From: Utricularia gibba
Taxonomy: Eukaryota > Streptophyta > Magnoliopsida > Lamiales > Lentibulariaceae
Direction: 5' to 3'
Assembly: GCA_002189035.1 (NCBI GenBank)
Contig: NEEC01000019.1
Coordinates: forward strand, 1,984,001 to 2,048,000
DNA length: 64,000 bases
The translations under genes were made by a program, and so were the position numbers. Of this stretch, positions 37,077-50,161 are shown one piece after another. Each line of letters begins with the position of its first letter. Position 1 is the first letter of the stretch. Under the pieces are notes generated by a model. It searched no databases. It was not told where the DNA came from and saw only the letters and a list, made by a program, of their open reading frames with translations.

Positions 37077-38116
37077 AGCCTGAAAATGAGTTTGCAGAAG
37101 GTTCATTTGGATGGGTTTGGACTTGTAACAAAATAACGCCATAGAATTGTAAGGTCATTCCCAATCCTTTCTCTATTAATAAATAATGGTTTTTGGTATA
37201 CTTCCCATTATTCCTGATATATTTAATAAAAAATTGAAATTTATAATGTAGTAGTTTAATTAAAAAACACCATATTGGGTCCAAGATGAATTGTTCATCT
37301 CTATAAATCATTTTAGAATCACCTGTCACATGCATTGATTGGCAATTAAGAGTATCATAGTAAATTGTATACTAACAATTTATTTACAAAGTAACAAGAT
37401 ATCAATGGGGTGGTACATAAGACAAGATTTTTGTATTCACCCATAGGTAAATTTTGAAATGTTCAAACTAGTACACTCCATATGGCAGTGGAACTTATTT
37501 TAGACAGAAAACATAAATTAAACTGGTATACAAACATTATTCATATATTAGGGATATAAAAACTTACATTAGAGTATAAACTTACATAAGTATCAAACGT
37601 CTTTTACCTGGCAATTGTATGATTTGTAGACGATTCATTCTCACTCATGTTTTAACCTGCGCTTAGCTCATCATAATGAAAAACTTGTTCTTTTTCTTTT
37701 AAATTGTGTGGCATAATCCTTACTACAATTCCTTCGTCGAAACTTATTTTATTTCTCATGATGTTATTGTACATATCGATTTTCTGATTTATTTCATCTC
37801 TAAAACCTCTTGATTTTAAGATCAAAGATTATAATCCAATTAATTATCGACATCTCTACATAAAATAAGAAAATTTTGAAGGTAAAAATGTAAGAGAATA
37901 TGGTTTAATGAAAATTTGTCTTTATTTTATATTAAATAATACAAGGTAAGTATATTAATTAAAATAATATTAAAATGTAAATTTATATTTCACGAATTTT
38001 TAGGAAATTCGATATTATGTGATAGGCCCATGGTGGGGAGGTGAATCTATTTTTTAGCAGAAGTTGGAGCATTACTGGTGGTGGTGTACTGGATAACGGC
38101 CGGAGGAAGAAATAAA
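37077..38116. other. intergenic, AT-rich
   Basis: About 1 kb between NPP and TerC genes. AT-rich throughout, with the TerC leader probably in the last 100 bases. No gene or repeat is recognised. Confidence 0.55.
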
Positions 38117-41100
38117 ATGAACTCGGAAACCATGAAAATGGCTTCAATCCTGCATTCCGCATGCATCCAGATCCCTTCTAATCTGAAGGTTTCTACTCTG
38201 AATTCTCGCGTCTTTACCTGCCGCAAGATTGAGCCACGCAGATTTGTTCTTCAATGTAGTCACCACGTTTTCTCTGGCGGTATGCACTAGCTTCCTTTTT
38301 TATTTTTTATTTTTTTGAATTAATGCGAAAAAGGATCACTTCTGAACTCGTTTGAGCCATTCTTATTGATTGCGGGTCACTTTTTGGTTCTATTTAGATG
38401 GGTGTTCTTGCGGAAGGAATTACTGTGATTCGGCGGCTTCGAGGCTAATATTCGGCACCGGGTTCAAAAGGAGATGCGCTATTGTTTATTCTGAGCAAAA
38501 GCAACAAGGTTCAACATCAAGTATGTAGCCTTATTTAATGTTTTTTAATGAATTGCTATCTATGAAGAACAAATCGCCAGTAGCTTATGTACATATTGCA
38601 CTGCAAAGACGGATGTGTGGTGTAAAGTTAGATGTATAATGTAATTTGATTGGTGTGAATGTCAAAAATGATTGCAGGTGAAGCATCTAGATTTGAGCCA
38701 CCAGATGATACCAACGGCAATGAGATTTCATTTTATGATAATTCTAGTGGTACAGCAGGCGAGGTGACGTTGAAGACCGGAGATTTTGCCTCATCATTGA
38801 GGACTGTAGCTTTATGTGTACGTAATTTCTAACCAAAATGGCATCCGTCCGTGCTGACACTAAATCTCTCTTACTCATGAGTTACATAAATTGAAATATG
38901 TTTAGTAAATCTGTTGTAGGTGCTTTCAGCAGTGGTATTTGGTGTTGGTTTGGGTTTCAAAGACGGTGGCAGCAAGTCATCTGAGTTTTTTGCTGGGTAC
39001 GGAGCCATCTTCTATCTGCACAACGTTTTTATTATTCAAGTTCTACAGTAGGAAGTCATACCTCATAAACGCACATTAGCTGTTAAAACTTCTCACATTT
39101 ATTGCTATCATTCTGTTATTGTATTACTAGTGGAACCCGAATTCTCAAACTCTGGACTTCAGTACCAGGACCTATTCCATGATTACTTATTCACCCTGTG
39201 GTGCATTATTTTTTTTTTCTTGATTCATCTGAAAATTCCCAGGTACCTTCTCGAGCAGAGTTTATCAGTTGACAATCTGTTTGTATTTGTCCTAATATTT
39301 AAGTACTTCAAAGTTCCAATGGCTTATCAGGTCTTCATCTTCACTTCTATTTCAACCCCTCCAATCAGTTTTCTTTCTATAATACCTTCTTACTTGCCTT
39401 GCTTTCCTCGAACCAGAACCGTGTGCTGTCTTATGGGATTGCAGGTGCCATAGTCTTTCGATTGACATTGATACTTCTTGGGGCAGCAACAATTCAGGTA
39501 ACTTACGGTTCTTGGTGTGTGTTTTTTTTTTCTTTTTCTTTTTTGTATGTAGTACGTAGGCATTTGGAAGTGCTTCAGTTCAATTTTTGTCTCATAAATC
39601 AGGAAGATTTTTCTGCCAAATCAGAACACGAATCTTCAAAATAGACGATGAGTTTGAACATTAACCTTATATTTCCCACGCCTTAAGCCTAGCTTTCCAC
39701 ATGTATAAACTTGAGATGATGACTTCCATGCTGAGCTGTATCATCAGTTTGATGCTTCATCTCATCAAATTATCCTTCGATAATATTTCAGAAATATGAA
39801 GTGGTGAACCTGTTTCTGGCAGTAATCCTGCTATATTCATCATTCAAGGTATCATTTTGTTCCTGGAAAATGACCAATATTTGCCTCGTATTGTTGGTCT
39901 TATGTTCTTGTTTTAAAATATGCAGCTATTTACTGAAGAAGACGATGATACTGATCTCTCTGAAAATTTCATCGTGAAGACCTGCCAGAAGTTCATCCCA
40001 GTAACTTGTAATGTTCTATCATTTCTGTTAGCATCCATGTCTACCAAAGAATGTTCAGCAATATAGGATGTTCCTGCATAACTTCTTGAAGTATTTACCA
40101 TGCAATGGGATTTTGATATATCTACGTATCAAATTCAACTTTATTTATTGAACGTTAAATAGAATTCAATTAAGATATTGTATGAAAGTATGATTTGATC
40201 ACGACCACATATTCTATTTACTATAAAATTCCTAGGGAATACATTAGAGGAATGTTTCCAATCAAAATACATTGTTCTGAGTCAAATGTCAATTAATCTG
40301 CTCTCTTTGTGCTACTTGTGTTTTCTTCATAGTATTAGGATTGTCCTAAATCTCTTCAGTTCTGGGCACTTTTCATTTTTTGTGACACTTTTTTCTTACA
40401 TTTTCAGCCAAGTATGATGGTGACCGGTTTTTTACTACTCAAGATGGTGTTTGGAAAGTAAGTTCTATATCGTGCACTTGAAGAACTTGACAGTACCTCA
40501 CCCCTCCAAATTTTAAGTGTTTTTTTGGTTGACAGCAATCACTCTTGACAAAAGCAAAAGACCTTTAACTCACATTCTATCTTGAGCATTTCCAGTTCAA
40601 GATCCTTTTGACTCTCTATCTCAGATTTGTCATCATAGGTTTCATTGATACAACGGAAAAATCTACCGAAGAACACGGTTTCATTCTGACTAGCGGATAA
40701 ACTTATGTATGCAGGCAACACCTCTTCTGCTGACAGTTGCGGTTATTGAACTTAGTGATATTGCGTTTGCTGTAGGTATCCTGTTCCCCAACCATATGAG
40801 AGACAGTCTTATTGCGATAGTGCTTCTTCTCTGCCCCAGCAACTGATTTTTCCCAATGAAAACAGGTTGATTCCATACCAGCTGTATTTGGAGTCACACG
40901 AGATCCCTTCATTGTCTTCACATCAAATCTGTTTGCAATATTAGGTACATTCTTCTTATTCTTTGCCCTAGTTGATCAGAGTTCACATTCACGCACATAA
41001 CTACATGGGGATCTACTTACCGTTTGGGTTGTCATGTCTACTCAAGATGAAGTATGATCTGGGCAATGGTATTATGCACTGTTTCTTTCACGTAGGTTTA

Positions 41101-41568
41101 AGGTCATACTACACGCTGATTTCACAAAGCATGGGAGACTTGGATTATTTACAGGTAAGGTTGCATCTGTTCTCATATTTCCAAAACCTAGGGAAGTCCT
41201 ATGGGCCCGAGTTTCAGTAGTTCATCTGCTAAAACCCAAAAAGCAAAATCAAGTTTTGAGATTTATTATTTTCAGTGCAGCCGGTTAGACAGTTAAATGT
41301 TGCAATAATGTGACTACAATTATGGTTTTCCAGCCTGCAATCGGAATCGTCCTGGGATTCATCGGGGTTAAGATGATTCTAGATTTTTCTGGTAAGTTGG
41401 ATCATAGATGGTGACTCAGCTTATGTAGTCTTTCTCAACTGTCTGATTTCAGCCACCATGCTGTGTGATTGTCCAGGTTTCCACATCCCAACTGAAGTGT
41501 CTCTAGGATTAGTAGCCACCACATTGCTTGGTGGCGTTGTGTTGAGTCTCCTCAAGAAATCCTCCTGA
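38117..41568 (+). CDS. TERC: TerC-family thylakoid membrane protein (14 exons)
   Basis: Integral thylakoid protein of the TerC family; Arabidopsis TERC (PDE149, At5g12130) is needed for thylakoid biogenesis and insertion of membrane proteins. Exons: 38117-38279, 38398-38520, 38678-38817, 38920-38996, 39243-39330, 39417-39497, 39792-39848, 39926-40007, 40408-40457, 40715-40771, 40866-40944, 41096-41154, 41334-41391, 41477-41568, giving 401 residues. An N-terminal Ser/Arg/Cys-rich stretch serves as chloroplast transit peptide. The membrane core has the TerC signatures [18 protein letters not shown] and [19 protein letters not shown] with membrane-embedded acids, and further helices up to [13 protein letters not shown]. 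The ATG at 38117 is the first in frame; a second at 38135 is also possible. No lesion is seen. Confidence 0.93.
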
Positions 41569-41894
41569 GGAAACACCCTATTTTCGAGCACTGCCTCAAC
41601 GCGTGGAATGGAGAAGCTATGTTGACGAAATATGGGGTTTTATGTTGTTGGATCTCAACAGAAAGTACATTTTCACTCGTAATGTGTAGTACAAGAACTT
41701 TAGGGAAATCAGTATATTTGTAAAGAACCCGCTTCCGTGTGACATAAATCAAATGAACGCGCCACAGAGCATGATCCAGAAATAGAAACCTTCACTACAT
41801 ATGTCTTGAAGCGTAAGAACGAGTAAGCTTCAGGGTTATATATCACTGTGCGGTAAAAAGAACCTGAAACAAAGTAGAAGATGAGCCTCAGCAC
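41569..41894. other. convergent 3' intergenic
   Basis: About 330 bases between TerC (plus) and PRR (minus) stop codons, presumably 3' untranslated sequence of both. Confidence 0.6.
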
Positions 41895-44800
41895 TCAGAG
41901 TTCGTGATCCCTTGTTCTGTGGGAACTATCTGTTTCTGTTCTGGCAAATTGCCCTCTAACACGAGGCCGCTGCTCTCCTAAATTCCGTCTGTTCTGATAT
42001 TGCACCTGATGAAAGACAGGAGGGATTAAAAACCAATGCAGTGAAATAAGCAACCAACAGAAGCTGTTAGGGATGAGAATCTTCAAATATAGGTAATTAT
42101 GAGACAATTAAAAATTCCCATATCGAGCATATGTCCTTTTCTCTAGTCACTTTTGATGCAAACTGCCAGCTCTAAAACATGTACACAATGTGAAACTGAC
42201 AAACGTTCTCGCCATTCACAATTGTAGAAAAAAATCTCCCTGCACAGTTGTAAAATAATTGCTCGTCTCATAAGCCTCCAGCAGAGGATTCATCATATCA
42301 AATGGCATATAAACTAGTATTAATGATATAAGGTAAGAAGATGCTGGTATATATCCAGGTAACCTGAAAAGTATTGTATCCAATACCTTTTTCTTGAAGA
42401 CCTCTCCTTCCTCTTTTGACGCAGCTTGATCATGGCAGCTGCGCGCTTCAGTTTACTTTCATCATCTCTATTACCACTTACACTGCCGCTCGCATCTCCA
42501 TTTCCACTTTTCCCTGCTTGATCAACACCACTTTCAGCATTATTCCCTGCGGTATGTGTTGCAGGATTGCTTCCACTGGGTCCATTACTGACATGGTTAC
42601 TTCCTGAGTTGCTTTTGTTAAAACTATAGTGCCTATTTTCTACTTCCATTGGTCCGCTCAATGCGTTTGTGGAACCACAAAGTGAGGCATCTACAGTTAA
42701 CTTCAATGAAGATGATTCATGATGGTCAGATGATGGTTGGTCAACCATAAAATGACAGTGCGACGGACTGTAATATTTTGCATTCAGATGCCGAATCTGA
42801 GTCTCATGTTTTGATCCTGAACAAGCATCTGTTGTCTGCACGCCATCAGGAGGACTGGCTTTCTGTTGACTGTATCTGAGTTCATTTTCTAGATGTCTGA
42901 AAGCAGAAGGATTAAAGCCATTAACTGTTGAAGTTCCTTCACAATTATTTTTAGGAAGCTTAGCTGTAGTGGAGCCCATGTCTGCTGTGTTGCTGACTCC
43001 ATTTGAAAATTGTTGAAGAGTACGGTCAGAAGGCTGCAGTTCCTCATTAGACTTCCCTTTCGCAGTATGCATGCTGCTGTCAATTATGGTGCTACTTCCA
43101 GTGATCTCAATGGGAGTCTTGATAGCATTTGCGGATGTATTATACCTGACATTGACAGAGTTAACCAAAATAGGCTGGCCATTTTGGCTAAACTTGAACT
43201 GAGATACGAAAAAGTTTGGATCTTTATAAACCTTGAGAATGCTGATTGCTCTGAGCGGCGCAAGATACAGCGATCTTCTTGGGAACATATCTCTGCATCA
43301 TGAATTCCTCTCAATCTTTTTAAGCTAAGCTCCACACTAGACTCTTTACTACCATCATTTGCACAATGGCTGACGTTGATTCTGTTCGCCACTTCTGTCA
43401 TGGAATCAGCTTTCTTAGCTAAAGAGTTACTTGGTTCTGGCACAGGATCTCCAGATTTGGTATCATCAGTTCTTTGTGCAATCGAGAACAAGTCTTTGTC
43501 ATTCTTCTCCGCATTATCTAAATCAAATCACCCTTAGACCATCTATGGGGAACGGTAACAGTTTAAGGAAAACATTAGCTTAGCACTATACCAGGATGTT
43601 TATGCTGCAGGCCGTCCCTTGCTAAACTAACTTGCACCTTAATGTTGTCGGTATTCTCTGCATTAGATGGAATATCTTGAGCACATGTGCTGTCAGGGCA
43701 CTCAGCAATCTGATCTGTTGGAGATACAGCACGAGAGCTGTCCACTTCCAGAGCTTGCCTTGTCCAAGAACTCTGAAAAATGGATCAATTAAAAGTTCCT
43801 TGAATATAAGATACTGTGAGAACACCCTAGAAGTAGAAGTAGCATTAGACTGAAAATAATAACAGCAATCCCATCATTAAATAATGCAAGAGATTTAAGG
43901 ACAGAAGCCACGAAGGGAATACAACCTGAGTGCCACTCCCATTGTCGCTTCCATCAACAGTGTTTTGTCCGTTACTCCCGTCATTTTCACCATTATCACC
44001 TGATCTCTCACTACTGTTTGACTTCACAAACTTCTGAGCTTGTGTGCCACTTTCACTACCGCTTCCACTAGACTAAAATAACAAAATATAAAAATCAGCA
44101 AGACAGGCCAGCTGAAAAGCTAAAAACAATTGACAACATTGTTTATAAATTAACACGGAGAAAAACTAACACTGTGACACCTCCTCCATACATGCTGCCA
44201 AAGTATCTTAAGCTCATTCTTTCTGATGGGCTTGACCAAGAAGTCAACAGCACCTCTGGAGAGACACTTGAAGACTAAACCCATTGAATCATGCGACGAC
44301 ATCACTGCATGGAGTAGTACCCAAGATTCAAAAAAATGTGACTGCCATTTGGCACACTTAAAAATGGATAAGCTCACTTATCACAGGAGTATTCTTTCGG
44401 GTTTTGTGGCTCATAATCTTGTGTAACAAACCTATGCCTGATAAGATAGGCATTACTACTTCAGTTAAAATAATATCAACATGATTCGACAAATCTTCCA
44501 AAATTTTCCACGCTTGCATTCCATTTGCTGCATTCAGTACTGCATTGAGATTTGAACAAGAATTAGACATACGGGCTTCATAAACAGATACATCTTAAAA
44601 CACTGCCCATCATGAGCATTAATACTTCTTTTAGCCTCTTCTTGGTTTACAAGCTCACAATGCTACACCTTCATCCTACCTGAAATGAAATTTTGCAAAC
44701 ACACAAACCTTCATAATTGCAGTTTCGAAGCAATGCAGTGACAACACAGCGCGTAGAATCATCATTCTCTACCAGCAAAACCCTAATGGATCTCACATTG

Positions 44801-45036
44801 AGAAACTTTTGCCAGAAGGCTAAATTCCCATTACTCATCTGCTGCTGATGATCAACCGGCTTAGTTTCAACAATACCATCAGCATCATCAGCTTCTCCTT
44901 GCTTTTCAATTTGAATCACTGGATCAACCCTTAAATCACTGGCTAGAACAGCGCAATGTCTATCCCTTGAAGCGATGTCTTTTTTACTGTTGTCGTCATC
45001 TGGCGGCTCCTTTTCCTCAATAGCATCAATGTTCAT
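41895..45036 (-). pseudogene. PRR7: Pseudo-response regulator, PRR7/PRR37-like, frameshift in CCT motif
   Basis: Circadian-clock transcriptional repressor family. Coding exons in transcript order: 44709-45036, 44378-44539, 44171-44304, 43926-44072, 43592-43772, 43232-43517, 42387-43145, 41895-42005. The pseudo-receiver domain (VLLVENDDSTR, with Glu in place of the phospho-Asp region, then TEVVMPILSGIGLL and [14 protein letters not shown]) is complete, followed by the PRR7-type Ser/Asn/Gly-rich linker, SSWTRQALEVDS and the SLKRLRG box. The CCT motif is split over the last two exons: AAAMIKLRQKRKER, then VQYQNRRNLGEQRPRVRGQF. One G is missing between 42399 and 42400 inside the expected ERCF codons. 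As written, the spliced frame ends at a TAG nine codons into the last exon, removing half of the CCT. With the frame continuous, the protein would be 702 residues. Confidence 0.9.
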
Positions 45037-46837
45037 TTTAAATGCTCCTGGTAACCAGACCGAAACAACTCAACTGAAGCACGTTCTAACATCATCTGTC
45101 ATCCCCTCATAAACTTAAAGAAATGAAGGCAGTAGCTTACAGTAATTTCTTCCTTTCTCTTGGATTGCATATCTGCATTCTAAATCATTCGTCAGACACC
45201 AGGAAATCCGACAAGAAGCAGTACACCGAAACCATTGTGACTAAATTGACAATGACTCTTCAGTTTCCCGATACTCCCCACCATGCATATGCAAAGGAAC
45301 CAAAAAATCAACCAGAAACTTCCCACAATTTTCTAATATTTACAGACCCAAAGAAAGTCATTTTGACCAACAACAGAACCCACCGTGAATCCAAACATAT
45401 CTACTTGCTATCCATCATCAAAATCAGCCGGGTCTCCTAAACCAGAGGAAATCCAAACGCTTAATTAACCATTCAAAAAGGCCAAAAATAAAAGACCGCA
45501 AAACCTACATTAAAACGCATCAATTTCAAACTCTAGTAAACCAGAAGATACTGCATCAAGAAACCTTGCCTCCAGAAACAAAACAACTACTCCTAATACT
45601 CGTATGACGATTCAAGACAAAAAAAAAAGGATTAAACTGGAATTCGCAAAATTAGCCAAACAAACAATCGATATCTCAATTCGTAGGAAAAAAAAAAGAA
45701 AGAGTGAGAGAGAGAAAAGAAGCAAGATTTAACTGAATCAACGGTAGACGTCCATAGGTATTACACTCCCTGTCAAGATCTAGATAAGGCTCTTCGGATA
45801 AACCTTCTTTCGAGATGGCTGTTCTTCAACTTTTTTCCATTCCTTTTCCAGGAATTTAAGAATTTTACTAGGAATTGTTTTTTTTTCTTTTTTTTTTTCG
45901 AGTGCATCGTCGTCATCTGATGACACGTCAAATTTGAAGGCCCCGATTGATCCACGTCCATGGCATCTGGTGACGTGTGTGAATGGCATGGACGTAATCC
46001 GAAGGATAAATCTCCAGCCCGTTTCCCCGAATGACTAACAGATTCGGAGCCTGAGACCCGCTGCCACGTAGACTCAGGCACGGAAAATATCTTCACGTCT
46101 CACACCGTTATAACAGACGTTATCGTTTTGAATTTTCCAAGGCTATACTTGTCATTAACATGCTACCTTTCAATCACTAAAGACGATAGTGAGCAGGATT
46201 TTATTGGTTGGGTTAACTCAAAAAAATACTTGAATCCAACTCAGATCCAAATAAATTATAAAAGTTGGATCCAAGTCTCTAGAAGCCTTGGATGAGTGTC
46301 CAAGAACACTTGGTATAGCAATAAATGGAAAGTGTTAGACCTGTATACCTGATAAGAAGAAGCATACCCAATAAAGAGCATGCCAGATAAAAGACACCCT
46401 TAATAGGAGTGTTGTGCAGGAATGATTATTCCTTCTAAAATGGATGGGCTACTGCATCCTGTATAAAAAGAATTCAACAAAGTTTAGACTTATTATTATC
46501 TTAGTTAGAAGCATGGATTCATTCCTGTCATCTCATATTGGCATACGGACACCCAAGATAAAGCACAGCATGTCATTCAAATAGTTGCTCATGAAAAATG
46601 GGAGTCTCGTAAATGATTCAGACGCATCTCCAACTTCGGAGAGCAAAGAATATGAAATGTGTTGCCAGCATCATATGCCCGGCAAGGTCTATTTTAACAC
46701 TATAACAAAATTATTTAGGTAAGCATCATCATCAAATCAATGGCCTAGTTTGCTACGTTATTAGCTACCTTTGCTGGGAGAAAATGAAAACTTTCAAGGA
46801 CTTGGAGCATGAAATAAATATGACGTAGAAGGCGGAA
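45037..46837. promoter_or_regulatory. PRR 5' region and intergenic sequence
   Basis: About 1.8 kb between the PRR start (minus) and the stop of the adenylate kinase gene (minus). A pyrimidine-rich stretch on the minus strand at 45690-45720 is leader-like. ACGT-core sites cluster at 45917-46075. An Evening Element lies at 46084-46092. 46130-46830 holds nothing I recognise beyond the adenylate kinase 3' untranslated region. Confidence 0.5.
46084..46092. promoter_or_regulatory. Evening Element (AAAATATCT) upstream of PRR
   Basis: Exact AAAATATCT about 1.05 kb upstream of the PRR ATG. The Evening Element is the binding site of the CCA1/LHY/RVE clock MYB factors, which control PRR genes. A 9-mer in AT-rich DNA can occur by chance, so function is inferred from position. 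Confidence 0.5.
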
Positions 46838-48527
46838 CTATGCTGTGGCAGATTGTTTCTCGTCGTTGTCATTGTCATCAAGGTTTAGAGCTTCCAGGAG
46901 CTTTGGCCAGGACTCTGGTATGCCTCCAGGCAAATGAAATTCTAGCAATTTACATTGCAGCCGGTAATAATCCTCCACAGGCTGACTCTGTCATCAATGT
47001 GGAGAAGAAGAGAAGTCAGATGCATGAGGCTAAAGCTACTAAAAAATACAAGCTACTTGAAAAGTTCATATTCACAAGCCTAGGTAATGATTCATATCAA
47101 TGTAATACCTTTTCGGTGTATATGCTAAGTCTTGCCTTTATGATAGCTTCAGTATCATCGGAACGAGTAGTGAGCTTTGAAGCACATTGAGGAGGAGGAA
47201 GAAGTGGAGCCATGGTTATGCCAGGACTCCCATTTTCACCATCAATATCAATTGATGCCAAATTAAAGTTCTTCCCACACTCACTGCAAATCCTTCTTCC
47301 GAGGCATTTCTCGATTAAAACCCTATCTGGAAGCTTAAGATTTACCACAACATCTATATCAGTCACCTCATCCAGAATTTCCTGCAAAGGAAAAACTTTT
47401 CATCAATGATCCAATTGTGAAGGGCTGAAGGCAGAAGCTGAAAGAGTGGAATTTGAATTCCAAACAATTACAGTTTAGAAGGGTATGCGTGGGTCTAATT
47501 TCTTGCCCAGAAGAAACTCTCTTCATCAACAAGGAACTAAAACAACACAAAAAATGTACTCCAAAAACTAGAAAGCTTCCTTGGTGAAATAAGAATTCAT
47601 CATGAAAGTATTTTAAAAAGAGTTGGCATTGATCTTTGTCCAGAAATGCTTCCTTAGCGAAATAATAAGAATTCATTAAAAGTTCAATAATCCTGTAAAA
47701 ACTTCACTCACAGCTTGTTTAACAGTCCGGGGAAATCCATCAAGAATGAATCCAGATTCACCATTGGATTCTCCTATCTCTAGTCTCTTTGACAGTAACT
47801 TAAATATTATCTCATCAGGCACCAATTTACCTTGATTAACAATCTCTGCAAGCTATAGAAACAACAAATAGTCAGTAATAAGCCTGAAAGAACGGAAAAG
47901 CCATTTACTTTTTAAATAGCTCAGGACATACAAAGAAATAAATATCAGAAAAGCAGTGATGAAAACAAGGCCGATAAACAGCAGGCTAAAAAAACATCCT
48001 ACGAACAGGGGCAGAAACAACCGTTCATTTGGAGAAACCCAAAGCACCAGTCATGCTAATAAGAGAATTAAAAATTTCGGGGATTGTAACACTTCCAACT
48101 TTTCCGGTTCAAAAATTTAAGTCATGTATTCAAACTCACTGAACTAACCAAAAATTTTATCCCAGAATCAAGAGATTCACATTGAAATACTCAATTTGAG
48201 GCACAAGACTCCTAATTAATAAATCGGTGCTCTAAATCCTAACTCTCCCCACATGAAAACTGCGCCTACATGTTCCGCCATAGGTCCGGAAGACGCCAGC
48301 TCCTCGCGAACGAGATCGCCGGTAGCAATATGCGGGACGCCGATTAGAGCTGATAATCTACTTGCGTAGGTTCCCTTTCCAACTCCGGGGCTTCCGAGAA
48401 ACACCCAGTGGACGTTCCTGTTCATCGGATCCACGCCGCGGGAGCAACGCTTAGGAGCACGTAATTCGGTGCACATAGACCTCCCGATGGAAGATGCGGA
48501 TCGGAATAAACGCGCAACCGCCGCCAT
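46838..48527 (-). CDS. Adenylate kinase, organellar (4 exons)
   Basis: Catalyses ATP + AMP to 2 ADP. Exons in transcript order: 48270-48527, 47712-47852, 47109-47381, 46838-46987, together 273 residues. The start at 48527 is the first ATG of the frame. The first ~35 residues are Arg/Ser-rich (AAVARLFRSASSIGRSM), consistent with a chloroplast or mitochondrial presequence. The core shows the P-loop GSPGVGKGTYASRLS, the AMP site ATGDLVREEL, the FILDGFPRT signature, a lid with RRICSECGKNF (one CxxC pair), and the C-terminal LEFHLPGGIPESWPKLLEAL. It best matches the At2g37250-type plant adenylate kinase (from memory). No lesion is seen. Confidence 0.93.
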
Positions 48528-49382
48528 GGATGGTCGTCTATCTGGAACCAGAACCCCGACGCAGCTCGACAAACGAATCGAAAATGCCTCGAGCCTTTTG
48601 GAAGACTTTCCGTTCACGATGAATAATGGGGCGAATTTCGAATCTTCCGCAAAGATTCGAAAATGGATGCGGGTGTGTTAACATCGGGAATTGTTGTATT
48701 TTAATTCCATAAATCCATGTGGTATTTAATTTTATTATTAAATGTTGTGGGAGGGCGAAATGTATGAATCCTCTAGTTTACTAAATTGGGTGTTTGCTTG
48801 AAACATTTAGGGTGCATTTGGTTAGACAGTTTAGGTGAGTTTTAACTTGAATTTTTAATTTTTTTTAAGAAAAATAAAAAATTTCGATCCAATCAAGAAA
48901 CTTGATTCAGCTTCAAGATTTTCTTTTCTTAGTTAAAATTAATAACATGAAATAAAAATTGACTATTTGATATTTTATGATTTTTTTACTTTTCTATTCT
49001 ATTTATTTTTTATGTTAAAATTATATCTATGAATCTATTTTTATTATCATATAATTGGTTTCTTGGTCGAGCAAGTAAAAGATCCTCTTTTTCTCTTTTG
49101 CGGTGTTCTCCGATATTTTCTTGTGTTCTTTTAGTTTCTTCTCCTTATTCCTCCTCCTTTGAGCTTTGTCTCGATAGGTTTCTAGTCTACTATCTTTGTG
49201 TCAAAGTAGGATTTACAAGACTTCAGGAAGGAGCTACAGTGGGCCCACATTACAAAGGTGCTATGACGGGCCTGGGCCTTACTGCTCGGTCAACAAATCA
49301 TGTGATAAGCGAGCCCCAATTACAAATCTCAAGTTTCCAGAGTGGAGAGGCAAAGAGTAGCGCGCCATTGCTGCTCTTGGAA
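48528..49382. promoter_or_regulatory. divergent promoter with site II motifs
   Basis: About 850 bases between two divergent genes (adenylate kinase, minus; coiled-coil protein, plus). 48740-49030 is AT-rich. The palindrome TGGGCCCA at 49240-49247 and TGGGCC at 49273-49278 lie 100-145 bases upstream of the plus-strand ATG and may serve that gene. Confidence 0.45.
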
Positions 49383-50161
49383 ATGGGGAGACCAAAGAGG
49401 AAGCAGCTACTGATAGCTCTTGGGGTAGTAATGCTGATCGGGTTTGTATCTCAGTTTCGTCTCTGGGCAGCGGATTACGTCAACAATTCCAACGACGTTG
49501 AAATGTTGAGGTAATCTAGGGCTCCACGCACTCCCTTTTTTTTTCTCGTGTAGTTTCAGCCTGATCATGCAGAGCAGTCTTCCGGCGGCGGATTTGTGTA
49601 TCGTTTCGGATCGAGTGATGTGTTCCCTGACTTGTGTAGGAAAGAATTTGATCTTGCTCACAGAGAAGCTATGGACGAATCAGCCGATTGGAGACGAAGA
49701 TATGACTCCGAGTTCGAGAAAGCTTCCACGTGTTTGAGGAAATTGGCGGAAGTTAGTTTTCCATTGCAAATGTCTTATTTTAAACTTCCATCATCTCATC
49801 AGCTCATTTGCACCCAAAAACAATGAAAAGTTATTTACTTCCTGGTGGCCATCATTACCAGTTTTCGGTTGTAGCTGTTGAGAAATAAAGAGTGGTTTGA
49901 ATCTCTTTTTCCGCAGTTGAATAAATCGGGTGGAGAAGCAGCATCCACAACCCATGGGGGGAAGATCCAAGTGCTAGAAAAGGTTGCGTTTCCTCTCCAA
50001 ATCTTTTCCTGATTCTAGCACAAAAATGTGAATGTTTTCTAAATTATTGACTTGGGGCCATGTTGGGTTACCAGGAAAATATGCAATTGCTTGAAAAGAT
50101 CGAGATTTTACAACAACAGCTCGAAGGAGAAAGAAGAAAATGCAGCACTCGCAATACTTGA
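49383..50161 (+). CDS. Small membrane-anchored coiled-coil protein (4 exons)
   Basis: Exons 49383-49510, 49640-49751, 49917-49982, 50075-50161 encode 130 residues. The N-terminus is basic then hydrophobic (KRKQLLIALGVVMLIGFVSQF), a signal anchor. The rest is helical and charged (KEFDLAHREAMDESADWRRR, then KIQVLEKENMQLLEKIEILQ), forming a coiled coil. The second exon acceptor at 49638-49639 was chosen because it alone keeps frame and gives the RKEFDLAHREAMDESA block, which I recall from uncharacterised plant proteins. Function unknown; possibly a Golgi or ER type II membrane tether, which is only an inference from architecture. Confidence 0.75.

Noticed and set aside
49560-49640. alternative second exon of the small coiled-coil gene starting near 49572
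   Set aside because: Its phase does not match exon 1, whereas the acceptor at 49638-49639 keeps frame and yields the conserved block.
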